Below, piece by piece: positions 34,774 to 45,409 of a stretch of 64,000 nt of DNA (positions are counted from its first letter, which is position 1; each line of letters starts with the position of its first letter). Under the pieces are notes generated by a model that was not told the DNA's origin, did not search any database, and was given only the letters and a program-made list of their open reading frames with translations. Source of the DNA: Leishmania infantum JPCM5 (lineage: Eukaryota; Euglenozoa; Kinetoplastea; Trypanosomatida; Trypanosomatidae); the NCBI RefSeq assembly GCF_000002875.2, contig NC_009419.2, forward strand, positions 1,222,954-1,286,953, read 5' to 3'. The position numbers were made by a program, and so were the translations under genes.

Positions 34774-36060
34774 TTACAGCTTCATGGATTCGAGCGGTGC
34801 TGACAGGTCCTTCACCGGCAGTTCACCACCTGTGACAATGGCGCGCTTCTTCAAAATCCCTTCCTTCAAATCCTTCTCCCGCTGAGCCACGAGCATCGGC
34901 TGGAGCTTGGACTTGCCGGTGACGGCGACGCGCTGGCACATGCCTGTCTGCCCAAAACGCAGGTTGCGCAGCGCAGCCAGGCATATTGTTCTTGCGTTCT
35001 TCGAGCCGTTGTCCATGTCTGTGTACTCGATGAACGTCCACTTGGTGGTGTTAGGGCTGTTCATCGCGATGCTGTTCAGTCCCTTGGCCACGAGTGCGCC
35101 GGCGTAGCCGGCATCCGGCGCTGACCACGGCGTCTCTCGAATAGCCTGCTCCAGCTCCTTCTGGATGGCACCGTAATGATGCGTGCGGCTCTCCGAGTTG
35201 AACTCGCGCAAGATTGGGCACCGCTTTGGGATCTCCTCCTCCCTCATGTATTGGTGGCTGAAGCGTGTCGAGGCTACCTTGCGCGATGCAATCGCCTCTG
35301 GGTCGTACACGAACATGAACTCCCGAAAGTCCTCAAACTTCCGTTGCGTAGCACGGCGGTAGGAGGACTCCTCGCGAATGCGCAGCGCATCAATCTGCTG
35401 CTCTCTAGCCTCCGGCAGTGCATTGTACTTGTCAATCAACGTCCTATCCACCTCCAGGGGCATTGGAGGGGGCAGGCCCTCGTCCATGTTCTTAAGCCGC
35501 CGTCGCTTCTCGGCGAGCATGCGGTTCACCGTGTGATAGCGCTCAACGCTGTACAGAAGAACGAGCACCACCGTCCCAATCGAGATGGCGATCTCCGATC
35601 CGTTGAGAAACACGAGCAGCTCGCGAAGAAAACTACGATGTTCTCTCGTCTGACGACGGTCGCGCTCCTCGGCGGCCCAGCGCTCCCGCTCCCGTTGCTC
35701 ATTCGCCTTGCGCACCTGCTCGTTTCGTTCCGCCCAGAAGGCGCCGCCGGTAGGGGTCTCTCGTTTCTCCCTTTGGCGGGATCGCGAGGAAGGCGTGCGT
35801 CGCGCCTCATCGGCAGCGCTTCCTCCGATAGACGACTCGCGGTATTGCGCGCGCAGCAGGCGGTAGGCGGCGTTGATCTCTCGGAACTTGACGGGGTCAC
35901 CGTTCTCCACATCTGGATGGTACCTCTTAGTGAGTTCATAGAAGCGATGTCGAACCTCCTCGAAGGGCGTTCCCGGGGAAACGCCGAGCACTTGGTGAGG
36001 GTTCAACGGCCCGCTGTGGTCACTATGCGCGGTGAGACAGCGGAGAGTGCGGCGGAGCAT
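34774..36060 (-). CDS. J-domain (DnaJ/Hsp40) membrane protein, probably mitochondrial
   Basis: 428 residues from MLRRTLRCLT. A short Arg/Ser-rich, acid-free N terminus resembles a mitochondrial presequence. The J domain spans about 19-76, with the Hsp70-stimulating HPD at 48-50 and helix IV KFREINAAYRLL. A charged, helix-prone segment follows (about 108-145), then one hydrophobic transmembrane segment (about 155-172). The C-terminal 250 residues have no G/F or zinc-finger regions, so this is a type III J protein. It would recruit Hsp70 to a membrane; mitochondrial location and orientation are inferred. The frame remains open upstream of the chosen Met and an earlier start cannot be excluded, but those residues look like translated pyrimidine-rich leader. 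Confidence 0.82.
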   Translation of the reverse strand: MLRRTLRCLTAHSDHSGPLNPHQVLGVSPGTPFEEVRHRFYELTKRYHPDVENGDPVKFREINAAYRLLRAQYRESSIGGSAADEARRTPSSRSRQREKRETPTGGAFWAERNEQVRKANEQRERERWAAEERDRRQTREHRSFLRELLVFLNGSEIAISIGTVVLVLLYSVERYHTVNRMLAEKRRRLKNMDEGLPPPMPLEVDRTLIDKYNALPEAREQQIDALRIREESSYRRATQRKFEDFREFMFVYDPEAIASRKVASTRFSHQYMREEEIPKRCPILREFNSESRTHHYGAIQKELEQAIRETPWSAPDAGYAGALVAKGLNSIAMNSPNTTKWTFIEYTDMDNGSKNARTICLAALRNLRFGQTGMCQRVAVTGKSKLQPMLVAQREKDLKEGILKKRAIVTGGELPVKDLSAPLESMKL

Positions 36061-37947
36061 CGTCGACAAGGAAGGCAAACGTGCACGCACCGATACAAAC
36101 AAACACAAAAAAGCTCGAGCAGACGCATGAAATTGGGGTAGAGGGGAAAGGGAGAGTGGATGTTTGTGGGGCAAACCAACAACAATAAACAAGAGTCTTC
36201 GGAAAAGAAACGAAAAATAGTAGGAAGCAATGTGCTGAGGCCCTCAGTCGTTTGCTAACTATGATGTGTGCGTGCGTATGCACGTATGTGTGCCTGGCAA
36301 GCTGGAACGAGGGGAGGGAGGTTTCCGTGAGCACTCGCGAATCAACCGAAAGGGAAAATAATAATAAAAAAAAAATGCAGCACCGACGCAGAAAGCAAAA
36401 ACAAAAGCAGCAACAAAGAAGATCTCTTCACGGCAAAGCAAAGAAAGAAGAAAAGGAGAAACGCATCATCCAACGAAAACAGAAACCAGCTGAATGCGAA
36501 CTCGACAGGATACAACGCTGATCCCGAGCATGCGCTATCGAGATCGGCAGCCAGCGGCGCTGGCTGACCTGCACCCTTCGTCCTCCTCCTCCTTCTCGCC
36601 AGGTAAAGAGAAGCGGCCGAAAACGTTGCGGGGAACAACGAAGAGTGGCGTCCCTCTGTCAAAACGATTTCCAAGGATGCAGATGGTGAGAGGCGCAGAT
36701 TGCGTGGTGTGCGGCTGCCACAGAGGCCACGTTGTGGTTGGCACTGACTGAACTCAAACAACACTAGATAAATGGCACGCTGCAGCAAAAGTGGGTTCGC
36801 AGACGATAGAGTGCACTGCCGAATATCGGGGTAACTATTTACGTAGCCCAACGGGGCAGGGAGGGGGTGGGGAAGTGGGACAGGGCAGAGATGTGCCTTC
36901 TCTGGGGTTACTATAACACTTGGAAACAAAAAAAAAGGTGTGCGAAAGAGGAACGGGCAGGAAGCAGCAAGCCCCCTTCAAGAAGCCTCACATGCAGAGG
37001 TGACAGAGAGAAATCGAATGTGGGTGCGCGAGGGAGGAAGAGAGTGTCCGGCGAATCTCTGCGTAAACGACGAAGTGACGAGATGGTACGTGCGATCGGG
37101 CGATCGCACCTCTACGAGATGGCAGAAGGTGCGCACGTCCGTAGAAGTGAGCGGGTGAAAAGTGCAGCTAGTCCAAAGAAGCGGAGGAGGGAGAGAAGCA
37201 AGTGAGCCGGCGAGAGTTTGCGCGGACAACCAAAAGCAAGACGCATACGAGACTGCGCCGAAACAAGCACAGCGCGTTTGTTCTGCTTGATGTGATTCCC
37301 TTGACGGGATCGGAAATCAAGAGCTCAAAGAGCCCGCGTACTTGCACGAACTCGCGAAACGAGGGCGGGTGCAAGGGCCGCTGAACAACGCGCCGAGCAG
37401 CCTGAAAGCGCAGAGATGGGAGGCGTGTGTGTCGGCCTGTGCCGGAAGGAGGCATCCAAACAAAGAGGCGCCACCGTCAGCGCCTCTATTTCGTTACGAA
37501 GTCTCCTGGACTTCGCTTGGTCCCATCTCCAGCCGTATTCCCGTTTCACTATACTTCATTTTTTTTTCTCACTTTCTTTTCGGTTACCGGAAACAGGATT
37601 ATATGCCCTTGCGTCGCTTACAAGTGAAGAAACACACACAGAGAGACAGACAGAGAACGGGAAAAAAAAACTAACAAGACAAAATGGAGAACATGAAAAA
37701 AAAAGAGCGCAAGAATGAGGGGAAAAAAAAAACGACACGCACACATACACACTCAAAGCCCACCGAGTACAAAAAGGAACAACGAGCTTTTAGTTGCGGA
37801 GCTGAAAACAGGAGGAGAGTGTGGCGTGTGCAGGGCGAAATGCGGCCCGGCTTCTTGGCTGTCTTTCTCTTTTTTTTTTCTGAACAGTTCTTTTCAGACC
37901 TCTTTCTGTTACCTTCTTTTTTTTTTTGGTTCCCTGCGATTTGAGAA

Positions 37948-37949
<2 letters not shown>

Positions 37950-37979
<30 letters not shown>
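37950..37979. repeat. (TG)n microsatellite
   Basis: About 14 uninterrupted TG dinucleotides on the plus strand, between T-rich runs. Alternating purine-pyrimidine sequence of this length can adopt Z-DNA and is typically length-polymorphic. Confidence 0.9.
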
Positions 37980-38959
37980 CTGAGGGATGTTTTTTTCTGT
38001 GTTTCTGCCCTGGCGCACGCGTCGCTGCTAGTGCGTTCGCTCCTTTTCTTTTTCACATCACATGTGTGCCTATGCCCTCTCTCTCCCTTCAGGTTCTTCG
38101 TTTCTTAACTCTTGTCCATCCACTTGATTTACGGCTCAAGACCCCGAAAATACGACGTCAGCCAAAAAAAAAGAGCGTGAGAAGAAGCCACCAAGAAAAT
38201 GATGTGCAGAGAAAAAAAAGCGGGAAGTGGAAGGGAGGCAAACACTGACCTGGGATGTGTGCATCAACGCATGCGCAACCGCGCACATGCGCGCGCCAAG
38301 CCACGCGTATCTCTTCTACATGCTCGGCAACATTGTACACACTATTAGCAAAAGAGAAGAGGAACGACAGAGAGAAAACAAATACGAAAAAGAAATCTGT
38401 TGAGTGACTCGAAAAGGGGGTGGTATTTGTTCTTATTGTTGATGCCTCGTCCTCCGCACTTCGTTACCCCCCCTCACTGCCAGCCTACACACACACTCTC
38501 TATACGTCTTCTTTTATTTCTTCGTGCTCGTCGTTTCTTTTCAATCTCGGTTTCGACTGCGTTTTCCTTTTTGTCGTAGACAACACATCAGAGAACACGC
38601 GGGTAAGCGCAGCTGTATAGGTGCTTGCGCGTGTATGGACGTGCATGAACGGTTTTTTTGTGCAAATTTCAGAACTCGACCACAAGACGCAACGCATGCG
38701 GGCGTAAAGGCTCACAGGAAGCAGAGAGCTACCGAGATACGGAGAAAATGTAACACACGGTGAGAATGTCGACGCGTGCCTTTTTGTCGGTGACCATGGA
38801 TCACTGAACCAAACCAAACAAAGAAAAAAAACGAAAAGCCTGAGAAAGAGAAACAGCGGAGGTGTCTATGGGCTGTGGCAATGAGAAAAAGCAAAGGTTC
38901 GTGGCTTTTGTCTTACGGCGCGCAGCTCTTCAATGAACTTTCGTCTTTGATAACTACAC

Positions 38960-39132
38960 ACATATATACATAATATTAAATATTAAATATATATATATAT
39001 AAACATATATATATATAAACATATATATATATAAACATATATATATATAAACATATATATATATAAACATATATATATATAAACATATATATATATAAAC
39101 ATATATATATATAAACATATATATATATATAT
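38960..39132. repeat. AT-rich minisatellite, eight 16-bp units
   Basis: Eight perfect tandem copies of AAAC followed by (AT)6 begin at 39001, 39017, 39033, 39049, 39065, 39081, 39097 and 39113. The array is preceded by an AT-rich lead-in (38960-39000) and ends in a slightly longer AT run. It is the most AT-rich segment of an otherwise GC-rich window and lies in UTR sequence. Confidence 0.97.
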
Positions 39133-41010
39133 GTATCCGCCTAGGCGATCTTTGCTTTGCGTTACAAGCAACGAGCAATTCAACGACGACAAAAACAACA
39201 AAGAGGTTGAGAACCGTGCACACACACACACGCGCGCACGCGCACGCACACGCACACGCACACCTCCTCTTCAAACGCACGGAAGCACGCACAAAACAAC
39301 AATGAAACAAGCCACATACTCGATGATCAACAGAACAACAACGAAAAAAAAAACGGAACAAAGACAAACACGCCACCATCGGGTGTTTGTGTGCCTTGCC
39401 TCAGCGGATGCGCTTGTGTTTGTGTGTGTGTGTGTGTGTTTCGCTAGAGTAGGTGAGAGTGCATGCTTCTGTAAAAGAGAAAAAAGGGAAAACGAAGAGG
39501 AGAACAGAGAAAAAAAAACGAGACGAGAAAGCCAAGCAAAAGCCAATACAAAAACAGCGCAAGACAACAACAAGAAAATGATGAAGCAAGTGACAGAGAG
39601 AAGGCGAGAAAGCGACGACGACAAGAGGAGATCATAGAAAAAAAAACGAAGCGGGGGCAGGCACAACCCGTGATGTAAGCTGGAATTAATAATTGTTCTT
39701 TTTTTTTGTTTTCGTTTTTGTTTTTGTGTTTTTTTTTTCTTTTTGGGGGTGGGGGGAGAAAGAGGGGATTGTTGTTGGCTTCTGAACTTATACTTTTTTG
39801 GGGAGGAGAGTTCATTGTTGTGTGCGTATGTTTTCCTGTCCACTTACTTAGCGGGCATCTCTCCCAACGGATCTCTTCAAGGACACCCACACAAACACAT
39901 ACAAAAAAAAATTCTTTACCGTCAAGGATTGTTCTTCACCTCGCCAAATATATAAGCACCCTCCTTCAGCTTTACTTGTGTTTGCGGTTGCAGTTTTTTT
40001 TTTGTTAGCGGGGGAGGGGAGGGGGATTGCCTCTTCATAGCGTTTTCCTTTTGCTCGTTAACGACAAAGAAAGGGTAGCGGTGGTGCGAGGCCCCCTCCA
40101 CTAATGAATGATCTTTCTTACGTCACACGGGAGAGCGAAAAAAAGAAAGCGAAGGACAGAGAGACAAAAACATCACTGCTCCCAGTAGAGCGGCAAACTG
40201 TGGGAAAGGAAAAAGGATGAACAAAAATCTAAAAAAAATGATACGCATACATGCACATACACATACAAGCCCGGAGCGAGAATCTGAGGAGAAGAACACG
40301 TGTGCGTGCGGGGGTCCAGGTGTGTATGGATGTATGTGCGTGTGTGTGTGTGTAGGCTGCCTTCTTGCACGACGCCTAAAGCCACAAGAAGTGAAAAGCC
40401 ATCCCAACCAACGCGCACATGCTCATCCCCGAGAGAGCAAGAGCAACCACAACAGCAACGAAAAGGAAGAAAGAAGTGGAAGAAGCACAAACACAAAGCA
40501 AAGAAGCTCCATTCCGACACCAACGTACGGAAGACACCTACATGCACTTGCACACATACCTGCACACGCACACACACACGCACGTTTCAGTGCAGAGCAC
40601 CACGCAAACCCACAGGTGGCATTAACAGTAAACAGAAAACAAGTCAAGCGTAGGAAGAACGGAGAACGCCCAGCGAACCCCGGCGAGGCGTGAGAACGAG
40701 AAGACTGGGAACCGACTCCTGGCACACAGCACCTTCACTGCGCGGGAGCCCAGGAGAAGGATCCCTCACGAGCACACACAAACACACAAAATACCACCAA
40801 AGCACACGCACAGAGCTACAAGCAAGACAATTCTCGCAAGGCCACTTACTGCGCGTTGGTGGGTGCGAATGCGTGCGCGTCTGCGCAGATCTGATAGAGT
40901 GTGTGGGCATTGCCTGGAATCGTCCTCGTCACCAAACTATGCGGCACAGTGCGCGCCAAGGGGGGGGGCGGGGGCGGGAGGAGAGAGCGCTCCAACAAAG
41001 TGGGGACACC

Positions 41011-43357
41011 TTAGAAGCCACCGTCGTCCACACCGCCGCCCCGGCGACCACCGCCAGACGGAGCAGAAGGACGGCTGTCACCCCATGAGCCACCGCCACC
41101 GCCCCGGCCGCCCGGACCGCCGGAACGGTGGCCACCGCCGCCACCACCACCACCGCCACCACGACGACGACCACCGCCTCCCATGTCGCGAGACAGCAGC
41201 GCCTCGCCCTCCACGAGCTCCGCCTCTTGCTGAAACCACTTGGGAATCTCCTGGCCATGCTCCGAAAAGTACTTGTGCAGGTCCAGCGCAAGGCGGCGGT
41301 TGTTCCGGTTGTAAAAAGCAGTTGCGATACCCTTGTTACCGGCGCGGCCGGTACGGCCGATGCGATGCGTGTAGTCGTCCATCTCCTGCGGCAGATCAAA
41401 CTGCACAACGTGCGCCACATCGGGGATGTCCAAACCACGAGAGGCCACATCCGTCGCGACCAGGATGGGCGTCACCTTCTGTTTAAAGTCCTCAAGGGCC
41501 GCTTCGCGATCCTGCTGACGACGGTCGCCGTGGATCGTGGTGCTGCTGATGCCCTCGCGGTGCAGGCGGCGGTTTACGTCCTCAGCCATCTTCTTCGTCT
41601 CCACAAAGATCAGCACCATATCGCTCATCTCGTGGCCGTAGATGATTTGCAGCAGGCGGTCCATCTTCTCGTTGTCCGGCACGTGCTCGATCGTCTGGGT
41701 GATGTTCTTTGTCGTCGACCCGACACGACCGACGGTAAGCAAGTAGTACTTGCGGCGCAGGTAGCGCTTGGCGAGGTTGAGAATGCGCTGCGGGAAGGTG
41801 GCACTGAACATGAAGGTCTGACGCTCATCGACGGTCGGCATATCGGTGTAGCGCGACGCGACGAGCTCCTCGATCTGCTCCTCGAATCCCATCTCCAGCA
41901 TACGGTCCGCCTCATCCAGAATGAGAAACTTGATAGCGGAGAAAGAGAGGTACTCCTCGTTGAACATATCGCGCAGACGACCAGGGCAGGCGACCAGGAT
42001 ATCCTGCTCGAAGCGCTGCGGGTAGCGGGTTCCACCGTACACGACGTCGTAGAAGATATCCGTGTTGAAGGTGAGCTTTCGAACCTCGTCAAAGATCTGC
42101 ACGGCCAGCTCGCGCGTCGGCGCCAGCACCAGCGCAATGGGGTAGCTCTTGCGCTGGCGCGCCGGCGACACACCGTGGACCAGCATGTACTGCACAACGG
42201 GGATCAGGAAGGCAGCCGTCTTACCAGAACCCGTCTGCGCACACGCCATCAGATCGCTACCGGACAGCGCAACCGGGATACCGTACCGCTGCACAGGCGT
42301 CGGCTTTTTGTAGCCGCAGCGCTCGATGTTAGCGGCCAGCGCCGGCTCGACAAGCAGATCGGCGAAGTCCTCCACAGGCTTTACATCGCGCGGCACCATC
42401 TCGACCGGAATGCTGTCGTAGTTCTCCAGCGAAATGCCCGTCTGGCGGTGGCGGTGCTCAAAGAGCTCCATCACCTTGGCCTCGTCGTGGCAATTACGGC
42501 GCAGGTGCGAGGCACGTGTGACGCGACGAATGCCCGACTGTGTCTGCTGGGGAGCTGGCGAGGTCACGTCTTCTCCAGCCTTCGCAGGATCAGGGACGGC
42601 TGAGCGCAGCGCAACCGCGCCAGCGGTAGTCGCCGGAGCCGGGGCAGATTCCTGCGGCGCCGTCCGCGCCTCCGTCGGCGCAGGCGAAGAGGCCCATGCG
42701 TTGCCCTGAGCGCCGCCGGACTCCTCCATGACGTCGTCCTCGTTGCGGAAGGAGCGGAAGTCACGGCGACCACCACGCTCACCACGTCCGCGCGGGCGGT
42801 CATAGTCGTAGTCCCGGCCATAGCCCCCACGACGCCAGCGAGAGCCACCGCGGCGGTAGGCATCGTAGCCGCCGTCCTCGTAGTCGTCGTCCTCGTTGCC
42901 CGTGCCGCCGCCACGGTCGCCGCCCTCGCCGTAGTCGTCCTCGTCGTCGTAGTAGCGCCGGCCACCGCGACCACCACGGCCGCCGTAACCGCCACGCCGG
43001 TAGCCGCCACCGCCATAGCCGCTGTCGTAGTTGCGAGAGTAGCCGCCCTCCTCGCCCTCGCCGTCATCATAGTCGCGGCGGCGGTAGCCGCCACCGCCCT
43101 CCTCCTCAGCATCGTAGTAGCGCCGCCCACCGCGACCACCACGGCCGCCGAAGCCACCGTCGTAGTTGCGGCCGCCAGAGCGGTAACCACCACGTCCGCC
43201 GCGGCCGTAGCCACGGTCATCCTCGCGACTCCAGGGCTCAGACACCGCCTCACGTCTCTCGTGCGCAGGAGGGGCGAAACCACCAGTCTCGACAGGAAGG
43301 CTGGCCGGCGCCTTCTCCGGGGCGCTCACAGGAGCACTCGCCGGGGTCGGCGCAGCA

Positions 43358-43390
<33 letters not shown>

Positions 43391-43785
43391 CTGGCGGGAG
43401 CGGGAGCCGTGGAAGCATTGCTGGCACAGGCGCGGTCACCAGCGGCATCCGCCGCTGCCGGGCTGGCGTTGTCCTCGTCGCGGGTTTCACGGTTTGTCCA
43501 GGCATTGTAGGAGCCACGACCGCGACCACCGCCGCGACCGCCGCGACCACCGCGGTAGCCACCGCGTCCGCCACGGTACTCCTCATTGTCGTCGCGGTTT
43601 CCGCCGCCGCCGCCGGACGGGTCAGAGCGCCAGTTGTCCGATCGGTGAGCCCCGCCCCTGCGGCCGCGCCCACCACGTGAGTATTCGGGTCGGTCGTCAC
43701 GGAAGGTGTTTACATCACCACCTTCCACGGCGCCATCTCGTTGATACTCAGTGTCGGAAATTTTCTTATCGTTGATATATTCCAT
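41011..43785 (-). CDS. ATP-dependent DEAD-box RNA helicase, Ded1/DDX3-Vasa-like, with long RGG N terminus
   Basis: 924 residues from MEYINDKKIS, the first ATG. Residues 1-430 are low-complexity: several clusters of RGG/GGYR/YGGR repeats interrupted by acidic Tyr/Asp-rich stretches and an Ala/Pro-rich segment (about 115-165). The helicase core follows: a Q-motif region (PTPVQRYGIP), motif I AQTGSGKT (516-523), Ia PTRELA, Ib PGRL, motif II DEAD (624-627), motif III SAT, then ATDVASRGLDIP and HRIGRTGRAG. A second Gly/Arg-rich tail ends the protein. The core is complete and should unwind RNA using ATP in translation or RNP remodelling. Compared with Ded1/DDX3 (about 600-660 residues) the N-terminal extension is large and likely phase-separating or methylated on arginines, which is inference. 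Confidence 0.93.
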
Positions 43786-45409
43786 AAATGCACTCGGGTT
43801 CGATCTGCACAGGCGGAGTTGGGGCGTTTTTGAGGCAGCAAATGGGTGATGCGCAGCAGGTGAGAACAAGTAACACGTGTGTGTGTGTGTGTGTAATGTG
43901 CGTGTATGAAGAGGGAGTCGATAAAGTGCGCGGCACCAAGGTCACGCGATCAGAGAGGTTCGGAAACGGGAGAAAAAAAAATGTGTGTGGGGAAGGGGGA
44001 GTGTGAGCAAGAGTTTCATAAACATGTAGAGAGAGCGGGCCTGAAGCGGTAATACAGCACAGTACTTGCGCACGCGGCGAGAGGCGGGGGGACGACAGCA
44101 ACCCCACAAACGGAGAGAAGAACCTCCATCCTCTGAAGCTGGAGAGCCAAGAGAGAGACGCGCATTCGCTCGCCTCTCTCCACACAGTTTTCCCTCTCGC
44201 GGTGCGTTCTACGTTCCCTTGCCACCTAGCTCAGAGCCGGCACCACAGACATGTCCACTTTGATCGTTCTTGCACTCCATATTTTCAAGGAGAAACGCGG
44301 ATGTGCTATGGGCACGCGCACACGCATCGCCTTTTTCGTGTGGGCACTTGCAAGCCGATGCCCATGAGCAGGGATAAAAGCTTTCTGTTTTTTTTTTGTT
44401 TGTTGCTGCTTCCAGCTGCCTTGTGCTTTTTGTTTGTGTGTGAGGGCGTCGTTCTGCGCACAAAGGTGACGATTATGGCGCTGGAGAAGGTAAGTAGAGC
44501 GCGAAGAGAAACGCGGCCTTCCCGCGCCCTTTGCTTCGCCTCGCCGCTGTCTCTCGCGAGCAGCAACCGTTAGCACTGACCTTCTTTTTTCAGAAGGAAG
44601 GTGCTCCCCTTCCGTGTGTATGCGTCACCCATACATTTTGCTTTTAAATACAGTTGTCCTCCGCGGTTCAAAAGGAGTCTTTCGGAAGGGCTCCTCGCTA
44701 GCACAAGGCACACCTGCACACACGTGCACGCACCAGCGCCAGGGCCGGCACCAAGACGTGCCAGTCGGAATAAGGGGGAGAGAAGGGGAGAAACCCAGGG
44801 GGTCGCTCAGGCTGTCTGTACGCGGGGGTCACATCCAGGATAGGTGGCGCCCTCGCCCTCTGGCACACACACGAGCGCACCTACACAGCGCGCCACACGA
44901 AAATACACATGGATAAAAACAAAAAACATGGCACGATCAACAGCGTCGTTCGTGGTTTCTCTTGATTGGGCCAGGCAACTCCACCCGCAGCCTCTCCCCC
45001 GCCGCCATCCATTCGACGATAAAACCAACCACACGCATTCCGATTTGCGGCCCTCATCCTTAGCTCACGCCCCTTTCCTCCAACCGTGCGGCGCTCGTCT
45101 CTACCCCCCCTCTCTGTATCCCTTTCTCTGGCACGGCCATCTCGTGCCTCGCTTTCAGCACCATTCGGTATTTTTTTCTTTTTCGACTGTTCCCCTCAGG
45201 CACGGCCATTCTCGTTGAACATACACCGCTGAATGCAAGTGGTCCGAGAGTGCTGAAAGAAAGGAAAGGGGGTAGGGACACAACGATAGCAGCGGTAGCC
45301 GCACCTCACTCTTCGCCCCCCCCTCCTGCTGTCTCGCTTCCGCATCTTGGAAAGCGGCGGACCAGCGGTCCTCAGGCAAACACGCCGCGGGAAGATGCTT
45401 CTATTCGTC
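43786..45409. other. intercistronic region upstream of the helicase
   Basis: Presumed 3' UTR of the 602-aa gene and helicase leader. It has a GT run (43879-43892), and an A-run (43973-43981) that reads as a T-tract on the transcribed strand and may guide splicing of the helicase mRNA. No gene recognised. Confidence 0.45.

Larger units (their letters stand above)
36061..41010. other. 4.95-kb gene-free region between helicase and J-protein
   Basis: Presumed helicase 3' UTR plus J-protein leader. It holds many homopurine and homopyrimidine runs, (TG)n at 37950-37979 and 39420-39439, the 16-bp AT minisatellite at 39001-39128, a CA/CG alternating stretch (39219-39262) and T-runs (39690-39740). 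Frames here are low-complexity on both strands and no protein or structured RNA was recognised. Confidence 0.5.

Noticed and set aside
42564..43283. 239-codon minus-strand frame overlapping the helicase
   Set aside because: It is an Ala/Thr/Val-rich shadow of the RGG-coding region in another frame.
43790..43815. GGGTTCGATCTGC resembling a tRNA B box
   Set aside because: No matching A box, acceptor stem or cloverleaf can be drawn around it.
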